64,000 nucleotides of DNA from Triticum aestivum. Lineage: Eukaryota; Streptophyta; Magnoliopsida; Poales; Poaceae. Numbering within the stretch: position 1 is the first letter of the stretch; every line of letters begins with the position of its first letter. Position numbers and translations under genes: made by a program. The notes beneath the pieces are model-generated. The model did no database searches. It worked only from the letters and a program-made list of their open reading frames with translations, and had not been told where the DNA came from. The stretch spans positions 197,236,716-197,300,715 of the forward strand of contig NC_057801.1 of the NCBI RefSeq assembly GCF_018294505.1. The letters run 5' to 3'. Of the stretch, positions 20,791 to 33,793 are shown piece after piece.

Positions 20791-21939
20791 ATGTACCAGT
20801 TTGTCGATGACATACTGTACAGAAAAAGATTCAACGGAGTGAAATTGAAGTGCATTCCCCGGGAAGATGGACAGAAGCTGTTGGCGGAGACACATGGAGG
20901 CATATGTGGTCATCACATTGGCGCAAGAGCACTTGCCGGAAAAGCATTCCGACAAGGTTTCTTTTGGCCGACAGCTCTCCAAGATGCGACTGCACAAGTA
21001 ACCAAGTTTGAAGCATGCCAGTTCCACTCCAAGAAGATACACCAGCCAGCTCAAGCTCTCCAGACGATCCCTTTATCCTGGCAATTTTCGGTCTGGGGGC
21101 TCGACATCCTCGGCCCCTTTCCTCGAGCTGTCGGGGGCTTTGACTACTTGTACGTTGCAATCGACAAGTTCACAAAGTGGCCGGAAGTGGAAGCAGTGAG
21201 GAAGGTGACAGCACAGACAGCAATCAAGTTCTTCAGGTCGATTGTTTGCCGTTTCGGAGTCCCTAACAGCATCATCACCGACAATGGCACACAATTCACG
21301 AGCCGCACCTTCATGCAGTATGTCCAAGATCTTGGCACTAAGGTCTGCTTCGCTTCTGTTGCTCACCCGAGAAGCAACGGTCAAGCGGAGAGGGCAAACG
21401 TTGAAGTGCTACGCGGGCTCAAGACCAGGACTTTCGACAGGCTGCACAAGTGCGGAAAGAACTGGATTGAGGAGCTGCCGTTGGTTCTTTGGTCGATCAG
21501 GACGACGCCAAATCGAGCCACTAGCCAGACACCTTTCACTCTAGTTTATGGAGCAGAGGCAGTTCTCCCCACGGAACTCGTATACAGATCGCCTCGAGTG
21601 CTCGCTTATGATGAGCTTGAGCAAGAGCAGCTACGAGAAGATGACGCGCTGCTCCTTGAGGAAGATCGTCTTCAGGCTGCTGTACGAGCTGCTCGATACC
21701 AGCAAGCTTTGCGCTGCTACCATAGCCGCAAAGTCAATGCCAGAAGTCTTGAGGAAGGCGACCTTGTTCTTCGGCGTGTTCAGTCCGCCAGGAATTCCAA
21801 CAAGTTGACGCCAAAGTGGGAAGGCCCTTATCGGGTGAAACGTGTCACTAGGCCTGGCGATGTCCGCCATGAGACCGAAGATGGCTCTCCGGTGAGCAAC
21901 TCCTGGAACATTGAGCATCTTTGTAAGTTTTACCCATAA
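20791..21939 (+). CDS. Element B integrase
   Basis: It joins element DNA to the host chromosome. The open frame 20734-21939 holds the integrase from about MYQFVDDILYRKRFNG. The zinc-binding part has HGGICGHHIGARALAG, but the first Cys of the expected CxxC is Phe (KFEACQ), so zinc binding may be lost. The catalytic D,D,E set is visible: LDILGPFP, ITDNGTQFTS and HPRSNGQAERAN. The domain ends NSWNIEHLCKFYP with TAA. The frame itself is uninterrupted, unlike the rest of pol, but it is no longer joined to it. Confidence 0.85.
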   Translation: MYQFVDDILYRKRFNGVKLKCIPREDGQKLLAETHGGICGHHIGARALAGKAFRQGFFWPTALQDATAQVTKFEACQFHSKKIHQPAQALQTIPLSWQFSVWGLDILGPFPRAVGGFDYLYVAIDKFTKWPEVEAVRKVTAQTAIKFFRSIVCRFGVPNSIITDNGTQFTSRTFMQYVQDLGTKVCFASVAHPRSNGQAERANVEVLRGLKTRTFDRLHKCGKNWIEELPLVLWSIRTTPNRATSQTPFTLVYGAEAVLPTELVYRSPRVLAYDELEQEQLREDDALLLEEDRLQAAVRAARYQQALRCYHSRKVNARSLEEGDLVLRRVQSARNSNKLTPKWEGPYRVKRVTRPGDVRHETEDGSPVSNSWNIEHLCKFYP

Positions 21940-22745
21940 GGCGCGGTTGCCGGAACCTGTTCCGGCAACCACCTTTTGTACAAGCTTTGCCGCTGTTGCA
22001 TGTAACCCTTTGTACAAAGCCGGGCGCAGATCCCGTGCATAAATAAAGCTCATGTGCTCCGCACATCTTGTCAAAATTTCATGCTTTTTCATTTTTTGCA
22101 TGTATTATCTGACACTTTGTGCAGCACTTGCCCCCGATAAGCAATAACGAGCCTTAAGGCTCCATATCTTTATTTTCTCTTCTTTCTTTTTCTCAAGAAA
22201 AGGGAAGGTTCCCTCGCCCACAAGCTCACCGGGGGGAATGAGAAGATAATGGTGTGGACCAGGTGTCGTTCAAGAAAGTATCGCCTTGTCGGGACGCAAA
22301 TGACAGAAAAGCTAAGTTGCCAAAGTTTGAGCACAATCAGTCTTAAATTTTTTAAGTTATCTTCCTTGAATGACCATGCTTTGTATGGAAAACCTGTGCG
22401 CGGAGGAACCAACTCGTAGCTAGTTGCGCCCTTACTTTGTTTCGAGTCCGCTCAGCAACTTAAGTGTGCTGCGACTAGCCGCGACAAGGTTTCTTGTCGG
22501 AAGCGACACCGCCAGCAGGCTGCTGATGTTCCGCACTCAGCGCTCGCGGCAAGGGTGCCTGCGCCGGCAAGTTCCCTGAAAGTGTAGGGTAAAAACATAC
22601 AAAGGAAGGAATCAAGTAAAGGAAATAACATAGCAAATGCTGCCCAAGAATAAAATTTATATTACAAAGATAACTTGTCGCAGCACTGACTAAATTGTTC
22701 CCGTAATATGAATAGCAGCGGCAAGGAAAGGAGAAAACATGCGGC
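21940..22745 (+). other. Element B spacer between integrase and antisense gene
   Basis: No gene is seen. It contains an inverted pair ggttgccggaacc/ggttccggcaacc-like at 21944-21972 and a possible polyadenylation signal AATAAA at 22042-22047. From 22746 the antisense gene runs toward it, so pol and the accessory gene are convergent. Confidence 0.5.
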
Positions 22746-22862
22746 CTAATCTACGCGACCGCCATCAACCCTCCTGACTTCATTCACCTTGTCCACAATG
22801 GGTGCGACAAGGGCCTTAAGCTCTTCAAGATCAGCACCCGCCCGCAGCTTTTTGAGGATGTT
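22746..22862 (-). pseudogene. Antisense accessory gene of element B, C-terminal end
   Basis: It reads LKKLRAGADLEELKALVAP, then IVDKVNEVRRVDGGRVD and a TAG at 22746-22748. It continues exon 4 (49369-50773) in frame once element A and one copy of its target duplication are removed. Bases 22858-22862 (ATGTT) are the left copy of that duplication. Confidence 0.65.
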
Positions 22863-25800
22863 TGTCAGGACCCCGACTCGATGCCACATAGGTCTAGCAT
22901 GTAACACCTCATATCACTTTGCGGCCTCACGCACGGTATTCCCACGGGTGTCGCCTTACCTTTTCCCGGGACCGTTTGCGCCTTTTGGCACACGTATATG
23001 ATAGTGTCGCTAGTACCCATATGATAAGGAGCCCGGGCTGACATGGCTAGTCGTAAACCCAAAGTGGCACAGACTTACAGGGACAGGCATCCATGACCCA
23101 GCAACGAACGTGTCGGTCATCAGCAAGTGGGTCCTGGCTGTAGCACTGGGCTAGCAGGACTCCGGTAAACCAGGCTGTAGCGGGCTAACAGGACTCCGGT
23201 ACTCAATGCGTGACATTTCCCCAAAGGGACAGACACAGGAACGAAGAAGGACACATGCCGGCCAGCCTAAGTGTTCCAGAGCAGTAGCAAGCTACCATGG
23301 CTCAGTGGTAACACTAGGAGACATTTCCCGGTAAGAGAGGCTACTAAGGATAAACAACTAGATAGTCAGATCCCACACATACCAAGCATTTCAATCATAC
23401 ACACAATATGCTCGATATGTGCAAATACAACAAGGCATCACAACATGACTCTACGACACAAGTACTTTATTTAAGGCTCAGAGAGCCATACATAACATAC
23501 ACATAGGTACGGGTCGCACGACCCAGCATTCAAGTCATATAGTCATACAAACCAGCAGCGGAAGTAACTTGTCTGAGTACAGACAACTAGTAAAATAAAA
23601 GAGGCTTAGAAAGCCTAGCTATACTACGTGGTCCTTCACAAGCTCAGGATCACCACCTGGGCCTTAGCCTACTCATTGATGTCAACGTCTACGAAGAACC
23701 CATCAGAAGGGGTTGCAGCGTCTTCTGTAAAAATGTAAATTATAGCAACATGAGTACAAAGGTACTCAGCAAGACTTACATCAGATCCTACATACATGCA
23801 CATTATCAAGAAGGGTTGGTGGAGTTATTGCAGCAAGCCAGCTTTGACTCTTGGCTAGACTATCCTACGAGACTCCAACTTGAAATGGTTTTGCGTACAC
23901 GAGTCCACTACACACCACTTCAATACACTATCGAGGATCCACCTCCGTCTTCCTACGGAAGAGCCATCCTCGGCACTCACACTTATCTTGAGGCTTTTAG
24001 TAGTTTCCATTTACTTGTCTATGAACTGTATAGGCAACCAAGTAGTCCTTTACCGCGGACGCGGCTATTCGAATAGATCATGATAACCCTGCAGGGGTGT
24101 ACTTCTTCATACACGCTCTCACCACTTACCGTCGTTTACACGACATGTACTCGGCAACCTTCAAGCGGAAGCCCAACGTGGGTGTCGGCCACGACCTACC
24201 TAATCACCTAAGTCTCTAGTCCAGGTTTATCGCCTATTCGGGTTCCATCTATGAGGAGATCCGGCCGAGGTTTCGCTCACAGCCGCAAACGATGTGAACA
24301 GGGTTCCCGAGATACCTAACGGGTATTCGGTACACCGTGCCACGTACCTACCGCATCACAGCCCACCCCTACGGTCAGCGCTGTCCACGGCCTCCAGTAG
24401 GCTACAAACACCAGAAACTACTTGCAACTCCTGGACAGAGAACTAGGGTGAATAAGAAGTCGAGAGGGTCCATTGGTTTCGGGCCCAATGCATGGTAGTA
24501 GCTGAATCTTAAATCACACATACAGATCTCAGTGCTTAAGGTCGGCTTCAATGAAACAACCCACCATGTACTCCTACATGGCCTCTCATCGATACCTTTA
24601 CCAAATCATGTTCACCACACCACTTTCATTACCGACATAATCATTTCACTCTAGTCCATCACCCAGATGAACCAGAGCTGACATGACTCTAAGCATAGCA
24701 GGCATAGCAAGGTAGGAACAACACATACATATGGCTCAAACAACTCCTACACATGCTAGTGGGTTTCATCTAGTTACTGTGGCAATGACAGGTCATGCAG
24801 AGGAAATGGGTTCAACTACCGTAACACACAGCAGTTTGAAACGCGTTGTCTTACTGCAGTAAAAGAGAGCAGGAGCGAGAACATGGGATTGTATCGATAT
24901 GATCAAATGGTTGGTTGCTTGCCTGATGGTTCGATGCACTGATACGGTTCTTCGTTAGGGTAATCACGGTGCTCCTCGAAGGCAGAACCTGCCGCAAAGA
25001 ACACCGATACACAACCATCACCAAACAATGTGCAACAATATGATGCATGCATGAAACATGGCAATATGAGTGTGTTGGGCTAATGCAACTAAGACCAGAA
25101 GGGTTTGAACCAATTTGAACCAAAGATTCAAATTTCAAACTCAAACATGGCCCTTTAAAGTGTTTTTCCTTGTTCTGCATTAAACACCAAGTTAACTTGT
25201 TTAGTCATGCATGAAAATAGTACAGATGGATAGATTGGATTTTTCTGATCATTTTTCATATATAATTTGTCTGATTTGGAGTTACAGATTAAAAGTTATG
25301 AATTTTTGAAATTTAAACTATATTCTAGAATTTCCTATATTAGATTAAATCCAGAAAATCAATTACTGCGTCAGCCTGACGTCAGTGTGACATCAGCAGG
25401 TCAACGGGACACGTCCGGTCAAACCTGACAGTGGGTCCTGAGTGTCAGTGTGATTAATTAAACTAAAATTAATTTAAACTAATCCTAATTAGTTAACAGG
25501 GCTGGGCCCCACCTATCATTGACTCAGGGGAGTCAACCAGGGCCCACCTGTGGTCAAACCCGGGTCAGCTGCACCGGCGTTTAGCCGCCGGCGAGCCCGA
25601 CGCGGCGGCGGAAGTGGTTTTGGCCGTTTCGGCCACCAAATGGGTCGCGGAGACCACCGGAGTGGAGCTGAGGACGAGCCGCAGCTCTTGGTGGAGTCCG
25701 TTGGGGTTGGGGTGGCCGGAGTTGGCGCCGGCGATGACTTTGGCGGCCACCGGAGTTCGGCCATAGTCGAACTTGTCGCTAGGGGGGTTGGTGAGGTGGG

Positions 25801-26911
25801 GGAGTAGCTAGTTAGGTGCTACGTGACGCGGAAAGCATGATGGACACCGTGGAGTGGCCGGAAGATGACCGGGAGCACGTCGGCGACGAGCTCCGCGGCG
25901 GTGGGTGCGGTTGAGCTCCGGGAGGTCGCTACACAGCTCGGGAGCAAGAAAAGAAGGGAGGGGAAGATGGCTAAGCTCATGGGGAGTTCGACGAAGCCCT
26001 TGGTGCGGCCGGGGACGGATCGGAGCAACGACGGTGTTGAAGGGGATCTCCGGCGACGACGGTTCGGGCGAGGTCATTGCGGTGGACTCGGGCATTGCGA
26101 GCGCTCGAGGCTCGGCTTGCTCGATGAGGTGGACATCGGCGGAGCTCCTGGACACGACGAGAGGACGCACGGGCGGCGGGGAGCGCGGCTACGACGTAGG
26201 CACGGCGGCGGTAGCGTCGGCCATGGCTGGGGGGCGCGAGGGGGAGGAGCTGGAGAGGAGAGGGGGTGTCTAGGGGGTTCGGGGAAGAGAGGGGGAGCGA
26301 TCCACGATGTCACCGGGCGAGGGGAGCGGCGAGGCGGCGAGCAGGTGCGTGGCGCACGCTGCAGTCGCCGTCGGGCACCTGCCTGCCTGCCTGGCCGGCA
26401 AGCAGCTCGCTGGAGCGGCGCTGGGCTGGGCCGGCAGGTGGGCCGGGTGCTGGGCGCCAGGTAGGGTTTTCTATTTTTTTCTGTTTTCTGTTTTTTTAAT
26501 ATTTATGCAACTTTGTTGATTTATTAAAAATACTTAGGCAACTCCTAAAATCACCAAACTACTCCTGGTCCATAGTTGGATTATTTCCAACATGAAAATT
26601 TTAGTTTGGAGATATTTCGGCATCTGACTATTTTATATAATTTTAAATGCCCAAATTAAAATATCTATGATTTAATTCAAAGACCCTAGGATGACCTAGG
26701 AAAATGTGCATCACTTTTGGCAGGGGTTCTGAACCAGGACAAAAAAATGATGGGCATTTTAGAAGGGCATTTCAGGTTCATTAAAATTTTTTTAGTAAAC
26801 CCTAGTTGGTTTCAGAGGGGGCTGGGGGTTCTGTCATCCCCATTTCAGGTTTCTGATGAAAGAATAAACATGATGCAACACTCTAATGCATGAACTAGCT
26901 AGGGTGTGACA
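22863..26911 (-). repeat. Element A, 3' LTR
   Basis: 4049 bp. Read on the minus strand it runs tgtcacaccctagctag, an AT-rich part, a GC-rich block (about 25540-26460), an AT-rich part, then the conserved hairpin (23752-23767) and palindrome (24065-24076), ending ggggtcctgaca. Reading frames in the GC-rich block recur in the other LTR only because the whole LTR does. Confidence 0.92.
24065..24076. promoter_or_regulatory. CTATTCGAATAG palindrome, copy 3
   Basis: In the minus orientation it is flanked by ccctgcagggttatcatgat before and ccgcgtccgcggtaaa after, close to the context in element 1. Confidence 0.6.
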
Positions 26912-29592
26912 ACTCACCCCCACTCAAAAGAATCTCGTCCCGAGATTTGGGTTCCTCCGGGAAGAAGGCGGGATACTCGAGTTGAAGATGATCCTCCCTT
27001 TCCCAAGTTGCTTCATCCTCAGAATGGTGCGACCATTGAACTTTGAGAAACTTGATATTATGACGTCGAGTGGTACGCTTGGCCTGATCGAGGATACGAA
27101 TGGGGTACTCTCGATATGTAAGATTATCTTGGAGATCAAGCGTTTCGTGGTCCACTCCACGGATAGGATCCGAGAAGCAACGCCTGAGTTGAGAAACGTG
27201 GAAGACATCGTGGACTCTGGAGAGATGCGGAGGTAGTTCCAACTGGTAGGCAACTTCCCCTCGTTTAGCGAGAATACGAAAAGGTCCAATGTAACGGGGA
27301 GCCAATTTGCCTTTGATACCGAAACGATGGGTTCCCTTCAAAGGAGTAACCCGAAGGTAAGCCTTCTCGTCAACCTCGAAAGTCATAGTCTTATGTTTTC
27401 GGTCATATTGACTCTTTTGACGAGATTGGGCTGTTTTCAACTTTTCACGAACGATGCGAACTTGCTCTTCTGCTTCCTGAATCATATCCGGGCCAAAGAA
27501 TTGTCTTTCCCCGGTTTCTGACCAGTTAAGGGGTGTTCGACACCGTCGTCCATAGAGAACTTCAAAAGGGGCTTTACCCAAGCTAGATTGATAGCTGTTG
27601 TTATAAGCCAATTCGGCAAATGGAAGGCATTTCTCCCACTCCATTCCGAATGAGATAACAGAGGCTCGAAGCATGTCTTCTAGGAACTGGTTGACGCGTT
27701 CCACTTGACCACTTGATTGAGGGTGGAAGGCGGTGCTAAAAGAGAGACGGGTTCCCATAGCATTTTGGAAACTTTCCCAAAATCGAGAGGTGAAAAGACT
27801 TCCTCGATCCGAGTTAATTTCCAGAGGAACACCATGGAGAGACACTATTCGGGAGATGTACAAGTCTGCTAACTGACTAGCAGTTATACTCTCACGAACA
27901 GGTAAGAAATGGGCCACTTTGGAAAGACGATCGACAACGACGAAGATAGCATTATTCCCTCTCTTGGTCCTGGGAAAACCGGTAATGAAATCCATACCAA
28001 TTTTATCCCATTTCCATTCAGGAATAGCTAAGGGTTGAAGGGTGCCAGCAGGCCGTTGATGCTCTGCTTTTACACGACGGCAGACGTCGCAATTAGCAAT
28101 ATACTGAGCAATTTCTCTCTTCATCCTAGTCCACCAGAACCTCTGGCGTAGGTCCTGATACATCTTAGTACTACCGGGATGAATGGTGAGAGGAGATTCA
28201 TGAGCTTCCTTAAGGATCAATCGCCTCAGGTTTCGCACTTTGAGAACCACTAGTCGATTCCCGAAGTACACGACCCCTTGATCATCAATGGAGAAACAAT
28301 TCGCAACTCCTTTCTTGATGTTTCTCCTGATGCGGGAAATTCCCGGATCTACCTTCTGTGCTTTGATGATCTGATCCGTAAGGGTAGGTTTCGCCACCAA
28401 GGTGGAAAGAAAACCGTGAGGAACAATGTGAAGGTTAAGCTTCCGAAATTCCTCATGGAGAAGCGGTTGACTTTGTTGTAACATCAGGTTGTTACAATAA
28501 GATTTACGACTTAGCGCATCAGCCATGACGTTGGCTTTCCCTGGGGTGTAAGTTATTCCTAAGTCGAAATCTGTGATCAACTCGACCCAACGTCTTTGCC
28601 TGAGATTCAAATCCGGTAGGGTGAAGATGTACTTCAGACTTTGGTGATCAGTGAATATTTCGCAGCGACTACCAAGGAGGTAATGTCGCCAGGTTTTAAG
28701 TGCATAGACTACGGCTGCAAGATCTAGATCATGAGTAGGATAATTCTCCTCATGTGGGTGCAATTGCTGTGAAGCGTAATCAATTACGTCTCCATCTTGC
28801 ATAAGAATGCAACCTAGTCCTTGTCGCGAGGCGTCGTAGTAGATAACAAAGTCCTTAGAGAAGTCTGGCGGTACCAGTACGGGAGCAGAAGTCAGGCGTC
28901 TTTTCAGTTCCTGAAAGCTGTGCTCACATTGTGGAGTCCATTCGAACTTTTTATCTTTCTTGAGGAGTTCGGTTAGAGGTTTAGCAACTTTGGAGAAGTT
29001 CTCGACAAAGCGACGGCAATAGCTCGCTAAGCCCAGAAAACTCCGAACTTGCTTGACCGATTTAGGTGGAGTCCAATTAAGGACGGCTTGAACTCGCTCA
29101 GGGTTAACAGCAATACCTTTACCAGATATTACATGACCCAGATAGGTCACTTCTGACAACCAGAATTCACATTTAGAAAATTTGGCATAAAGGCGATGCT
29201 CTCGAAGTTTCTTCAACACTAGCCTTAGATGTTCGGCATGTTCTTCCTCGCTCTTGGAGTAGATGAGTATATCATCGAGATAAACCACGACGAATTTATC
29301 CAAATACTCCATGAAGATTGAGTTCATTAACCGAGAAAAGGTGGCTGGAGCGTTGGTTAAACCAAAGGACATGACGGTGTACTTGTATTGACCATAACGA
29401 GTGACAACGGCCGTTTTAAGAATGTCCCCGTTCCTGATTTTGATTTGATGGTAGCCCAACCTCAAATCCATTTTGGAGAAGATTGAGGATCCAGCGAGCT
29501 GATCATACAGGTCGTTGATCCTGGGAAGCGGATATTTGTTCTTGATTGTGACCAAATTGATAGGTCGATAATCTACAACCATCCAGTCCGTA
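26895..29592 (-). CDS. Element A pol: RT, RNase H, integrase, chromodomain
   Basis: One open frame of almost 900 codons, the downstream part of the polyprotein. [59 protein letters not shown]. RNase [30 protein letters not shown]. Integrase zinc part: [24 protein letters not shown]. Catalytic [33 protein letters not shown]. Then [19 protein letters not shown] and a C-terminal chromodomain ([20 protein letters not shown]). Chromodomains of this kind target integration to heterochromatin in related elements. No stop or frameshift is seen, but the upstream RT part is cut off by element C at 29593. Confidence 0.92.
26912..26925 (-). promoter_or_regulatory. Polypurine tract of element A
   Basis: On the minus strand, gagtgggggtgagt directly abuts the 3' LTR. 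Element C has nearly the same tract at 33794-33807. Confidence 0.8.
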
Positions 29593-32500
29593 TGTCAGGA
29601 CCCCGACTCAATGCCACATCCATCTAGCATGTAACACCTCATATCACTTTGCGGCCTCACGCACGGTATTCCCACGGGTGTCGCCTTACCTTAGCCCGGG
29701 ACCGTTTGCGCCTTTTGGCACACGTATATGACAGTTTCGCTAGCATCCATATGATAAGGAGCCCGGGCTGACATGGCTAGTCGTAAACCCAAAGTGGCAC
29801 AGACTTACAGGGACAGGCATCCATGACCCAGCATCGAACGTGTCGGTCATCAGCGAGTGAATCCAGGCTGTAGCACTGGGCTAGCAAGACTCTGGTGAAC
29901 CGGGCTATAGCGGGCTAACAGGACTCCGGTATTCATCGCGTGACATTTCCCCGAAGGGACAGACACAGGAACAAAGAAGGACACATGCCGGCCAGCCTAA
30001 GTGTTCCGGAGCAGTAGCAAGCTACCATGGCTCGGTGGAAACACTAGGAGACATTTCCCTGTAAGAGAGGCTACTAAAGATAAACAACTAGATGGTCAGA
30101 TCCCACACATACCAAGCATTTCAATAACATACACACAATATGCTCGATATGTGCAAATACAACATGGCATCACAACATGACTCTACGACTCAAGTAATTT
30201 AATCAATAGGCTCCGAGGAGCGAGATATTACAAACATGGGTCTCATGACCCAACAATCAGAGCATACAAGTCAAAGCACAAGCGGAAGCTATCATGTCTG
30301 AGTACAGACATCTATAAATGAAAAAGGCTGAGAAGCCTGACTATCTATCAGATCCTGCCGAGGGCACAAGATCGTAGCTGAGGTATCAAGCTAAACGTCG
30401 AAGTCCACGCGGAACTACTAGCGAGACCGAAGTCTCTCTGCAAAAACATAAAATAGGCAAACATGAGTACAAATGTACCCAGCAAGACTTACATCAGAGC
30501 TAACTACATATGCATCATTATCAACAAAGGGATGGTGGGGTTTAACTGCAGCAAGCCAGCTTCGACTCAGTGGCTATCCTGAACTACGACTGCAAGCAAC
30601 TCTTTTGAGGTGGCGCACACGAGTCCACATATTCACCATATCAATACACCACTATGGATCCGCTCTCGTCTCCCTACGAGAATGCCATCCATAGCACTCA
30701 CGCTTATCTTGCGTATTTTAGAGTATCCACTTTCACTTGTCTATGAACTGATATAAGCAACCCAGAAGTCCTTTTCCGCGGACACGGCTATTCGAATAGA
30801 TGATATTAACCCTGCAGGGGTGTACTTCTTCACACACGCTCTCACCACTTACCGCCGTTTACACGACATGTACTCGGCAACCTTCAAGCGGAAGCCCAAT
30901 GTGGGTGTCGGCCATGGCCTACCTAAACACTCAAGTCTCTAGTCCAGGTTTATCGCCTATTCGGGTTCCATCCATGAGGAGATCCGGCCGGAGTTTCGCT
31001 CACAGCCCCAAACGATGTGTACAGGGTTCCGTGACAACAAACGGGCGCCCGGTTTACCCGGCCACGTGCCTACCGCATCACAGCCCACCCCTACGGTCAG
31101 CGCTGCGCACGGCCTCCAGCATACTACAAACACCAGAAACTACTTGCAACTCCTGGACAGAGGACAAGGGTGATCAAGAAGCCGAGAGGGTCCATTGGTT
31201 TCGGGCCCAATGCGTGGTAGTAGCTGAATCATGGATCACAAACACAGAACTCAGTTCCTGAGGACGGCTGCAATGAGACAACCCACCATGTACTCCTACA
31301 TGGCCTCTCACCGCTACCTTTACCAAATCGTATTCACACACTTAGCTCACACACAGTAGGACAGGTTCACACGCCTCTGATTCATCCCCGATGAATCAGA
31401 CCCGACTCAACTCTAAGCAGTAGCAGGCATGACAAACAAACATAAATGAGTAGGCACATCAGGGCTCAAACAACTCCTACTGATGCTAGTGGGTTTCATC
31501 TATTTACTGTGGAATGACAGGTCATGCAGAGGATAAAGGGGTTCAGCTACCGCAGCAAGTAACAGATAAATCGGTGTTGTCCTAATGCATTAAAAGAGAG
31601 CAGGAGCGAGAGAGTAGGATTGTATCGGAATGAACAAGGGGGTTTTGCTTGCCTGGCACTTCTGAAGATAACATTGAGTCTTCATCAGTGTCAACGATCA
31701 CATCATCGGTATCACGTCTATCGAGAGGGGACAAATACCGGCAACACAGAAAGGAACACAATCAATGCAATGCACAATATGATGCATGATCATGACATGG
31801 CAAAATGAATGTGTTTTGGGCTAATGCAACTAGCAACAGATTAAATGAAGTTGGTTTGAATACAAGATTCAAATTCAAACTCCATATGTGATTATTCAAA
31901 TGCCATTTAATTGATTTGTACTAAACAGCAGCTATAAGTTGTTCTAACATGCATGAAAATGGTACAGATGGATTCCTTGAATTTTTCAGATAATTTTTCA
32001 TATATAAATTATTTAATTTGGAGTTACGGTTGAATTTCTATGAATTTTAGAAGTTTTAGGCATTTTCTGAATTTAATAAATCATTTAAGAATTATTTAAA
32101 TTCCAGAAACATTTATTACGTCAGCAGTGCGTCACCGTGACGTCAGCAGGTCAACAGACACTGCTGCTGGTCAAACCTGACGTGTGGGGGCCACACATCA
32201 GTGACACAGGGTTGTTTTAACTCACTGACAGGTGGGACCGGTCAACGGCCACGTCAGCTGGTCAATTCTGACGCGTGGGGCCACTGTGGTTAACTTAAAC
32301 TAAACAGGGGTTAACCATGGTTAGTTAAGGGCGTGGGGCCCACAGTCAGTGGCTAAGGCCTGGGTTAGCGGGGGTAGTTAGGCCCTAATGACCGGCCACA
32401 TCAGCTCTCGCCGGAGTATAGCCGGCGACGACCACAGAGCACGGCGGGGAACGCTGGACTTGCACTAGGGGCATCGGATCGACGCGCCAAGGGCACCAGG

Positions 32501-33793
32501 AGGTAGCCCGCGCCCGTGCGCATCTAGGGGGACCAACGGGAGGTGCGGGGGTGGCCGGGGTTCGCTGGAGTGGAGCCCGAGGCGGCGGCCGGAGTTCGGC
32601 CATGTGCGGGGTTGGGCTGCGGCACGCTAGGAAAGAAACTGATGGTCCAGACGGCATCCGCGGGCCACCAGAAGTGCGCTGGTGCCACGGGTTCGAGCAG
32701 AGGGGCTCGGGTCAGGAGAGCTACGCGGCCATGGCGGACGGCGGTGCTCGGGAATGTGGCCGGGGTGCTACGGCACGGGAACGAGCAAAATGAAGGAGGG
32801 GAAACGGTGTGGAGCTCACAGGGGTTGCGACAGTGGCCTCGGGGAGCTCGGGGAGGCACCGGAGCCGACGAATTTGACGAAGATGGCCGGCGGTCCCGAG
32901 GTTGAAGAAGACATCGAGGGCGGTGTTGCGGCATGTCTGGGGCCTCGTGGCTCGTTGAGGAGGTAGAGGGAGGACCGGCGGAGCTCTGGGAGGCGTCGGG
33001 GAGCCGTGGGGTGGCCGGTAGCCACGGTGGCTCTCGTCGGTGGCGGCGGCTCCGTTCGGGGAGGGAAACAGAGGAGGGGGAGAGTGTTCGGGGAAGAGAG
33101 AGGGAGCAGCGAGGGAGGAAGAGGGGCGAGGGAACACGAGGCGTGAGGGGGAGGCTCGGGAACGCCTCGGTGGAAGCAGGAGGTGGCCGAGGCGGCATCG
33201 GCGCTCGCCACCGAGCTGCTTCGGTGCGAGGGGAGGAAGATGACAAGGGGGAGGAGGTGGGCTGGGCCGGCCAGGTGGGGGAGCTGGGCCGGCTCTGGTG
33301 GCTGCACGGTAAGGCCATGTAGGCTTTTTGCTCCGTTTTATATAATTCTGTTCTGTTTTTCTTTTATTTAATTCTTTTGCCATTGTTTTGAATGAAAATA
33401 ATAATTCAAACAATGCCAAAGCTCCTCTGAATATTTTATATTGCTAGATGGACTTTTCCAAAAGCTTATAAAATATTTCAGGGGGTATTTGAAATTATAT
33501 TCTAATTATATGAATATAATTCAAATTCAAATAGCTAATGATTTAAATCCAAAGTGCCAAAAATAATTCCTTAAAAATGTTCAATATTTTGGTTGGGACC
33601 AGAACCCTTACCAAAAATTATCAAACATTTAAGAAGAGCATTTTGGAGCAATGAATGAGATGTCTAGGGTTTTTGCCCCTCTTTTATTTAAGTTTTTGAG
33701 GCTTCCAGAATTCCTCAGTTCAGGTTTCAAAATATAGACATGATGCACACATGAAGCTAGCCTAGAGCACTACCAGCAGCTAGGGATGTGACA
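29593..33793 (-). repeat. Element C, 3' LTR
   Basis: About 4201 bp with the same arrangement as the LTR of element A: GC-rich block at about 32390-33310, palindrome at 30788-30799. The hairpin arm near 30465-30480 is altered (gagtac then gtaccc). Confidence 0.92.
30788..30799. promoter_or_regulatory. CTATTCGAATAG palindrome, copy 4
   Basis: On the minus strand it is followed by ccgtgtccgcggaaaa, and preceded by ccctgcagggttaatatcat. Confidence 0.6.

Noticed and set aside
32524..33419. Minus-strand frames of 230-264 codons in the LTR of element C, Pro/Ser/Arg-rich
   Set aside because: They lie in the GC-rich LTR block with overlapping long frames on both strands and no recognisable domain.
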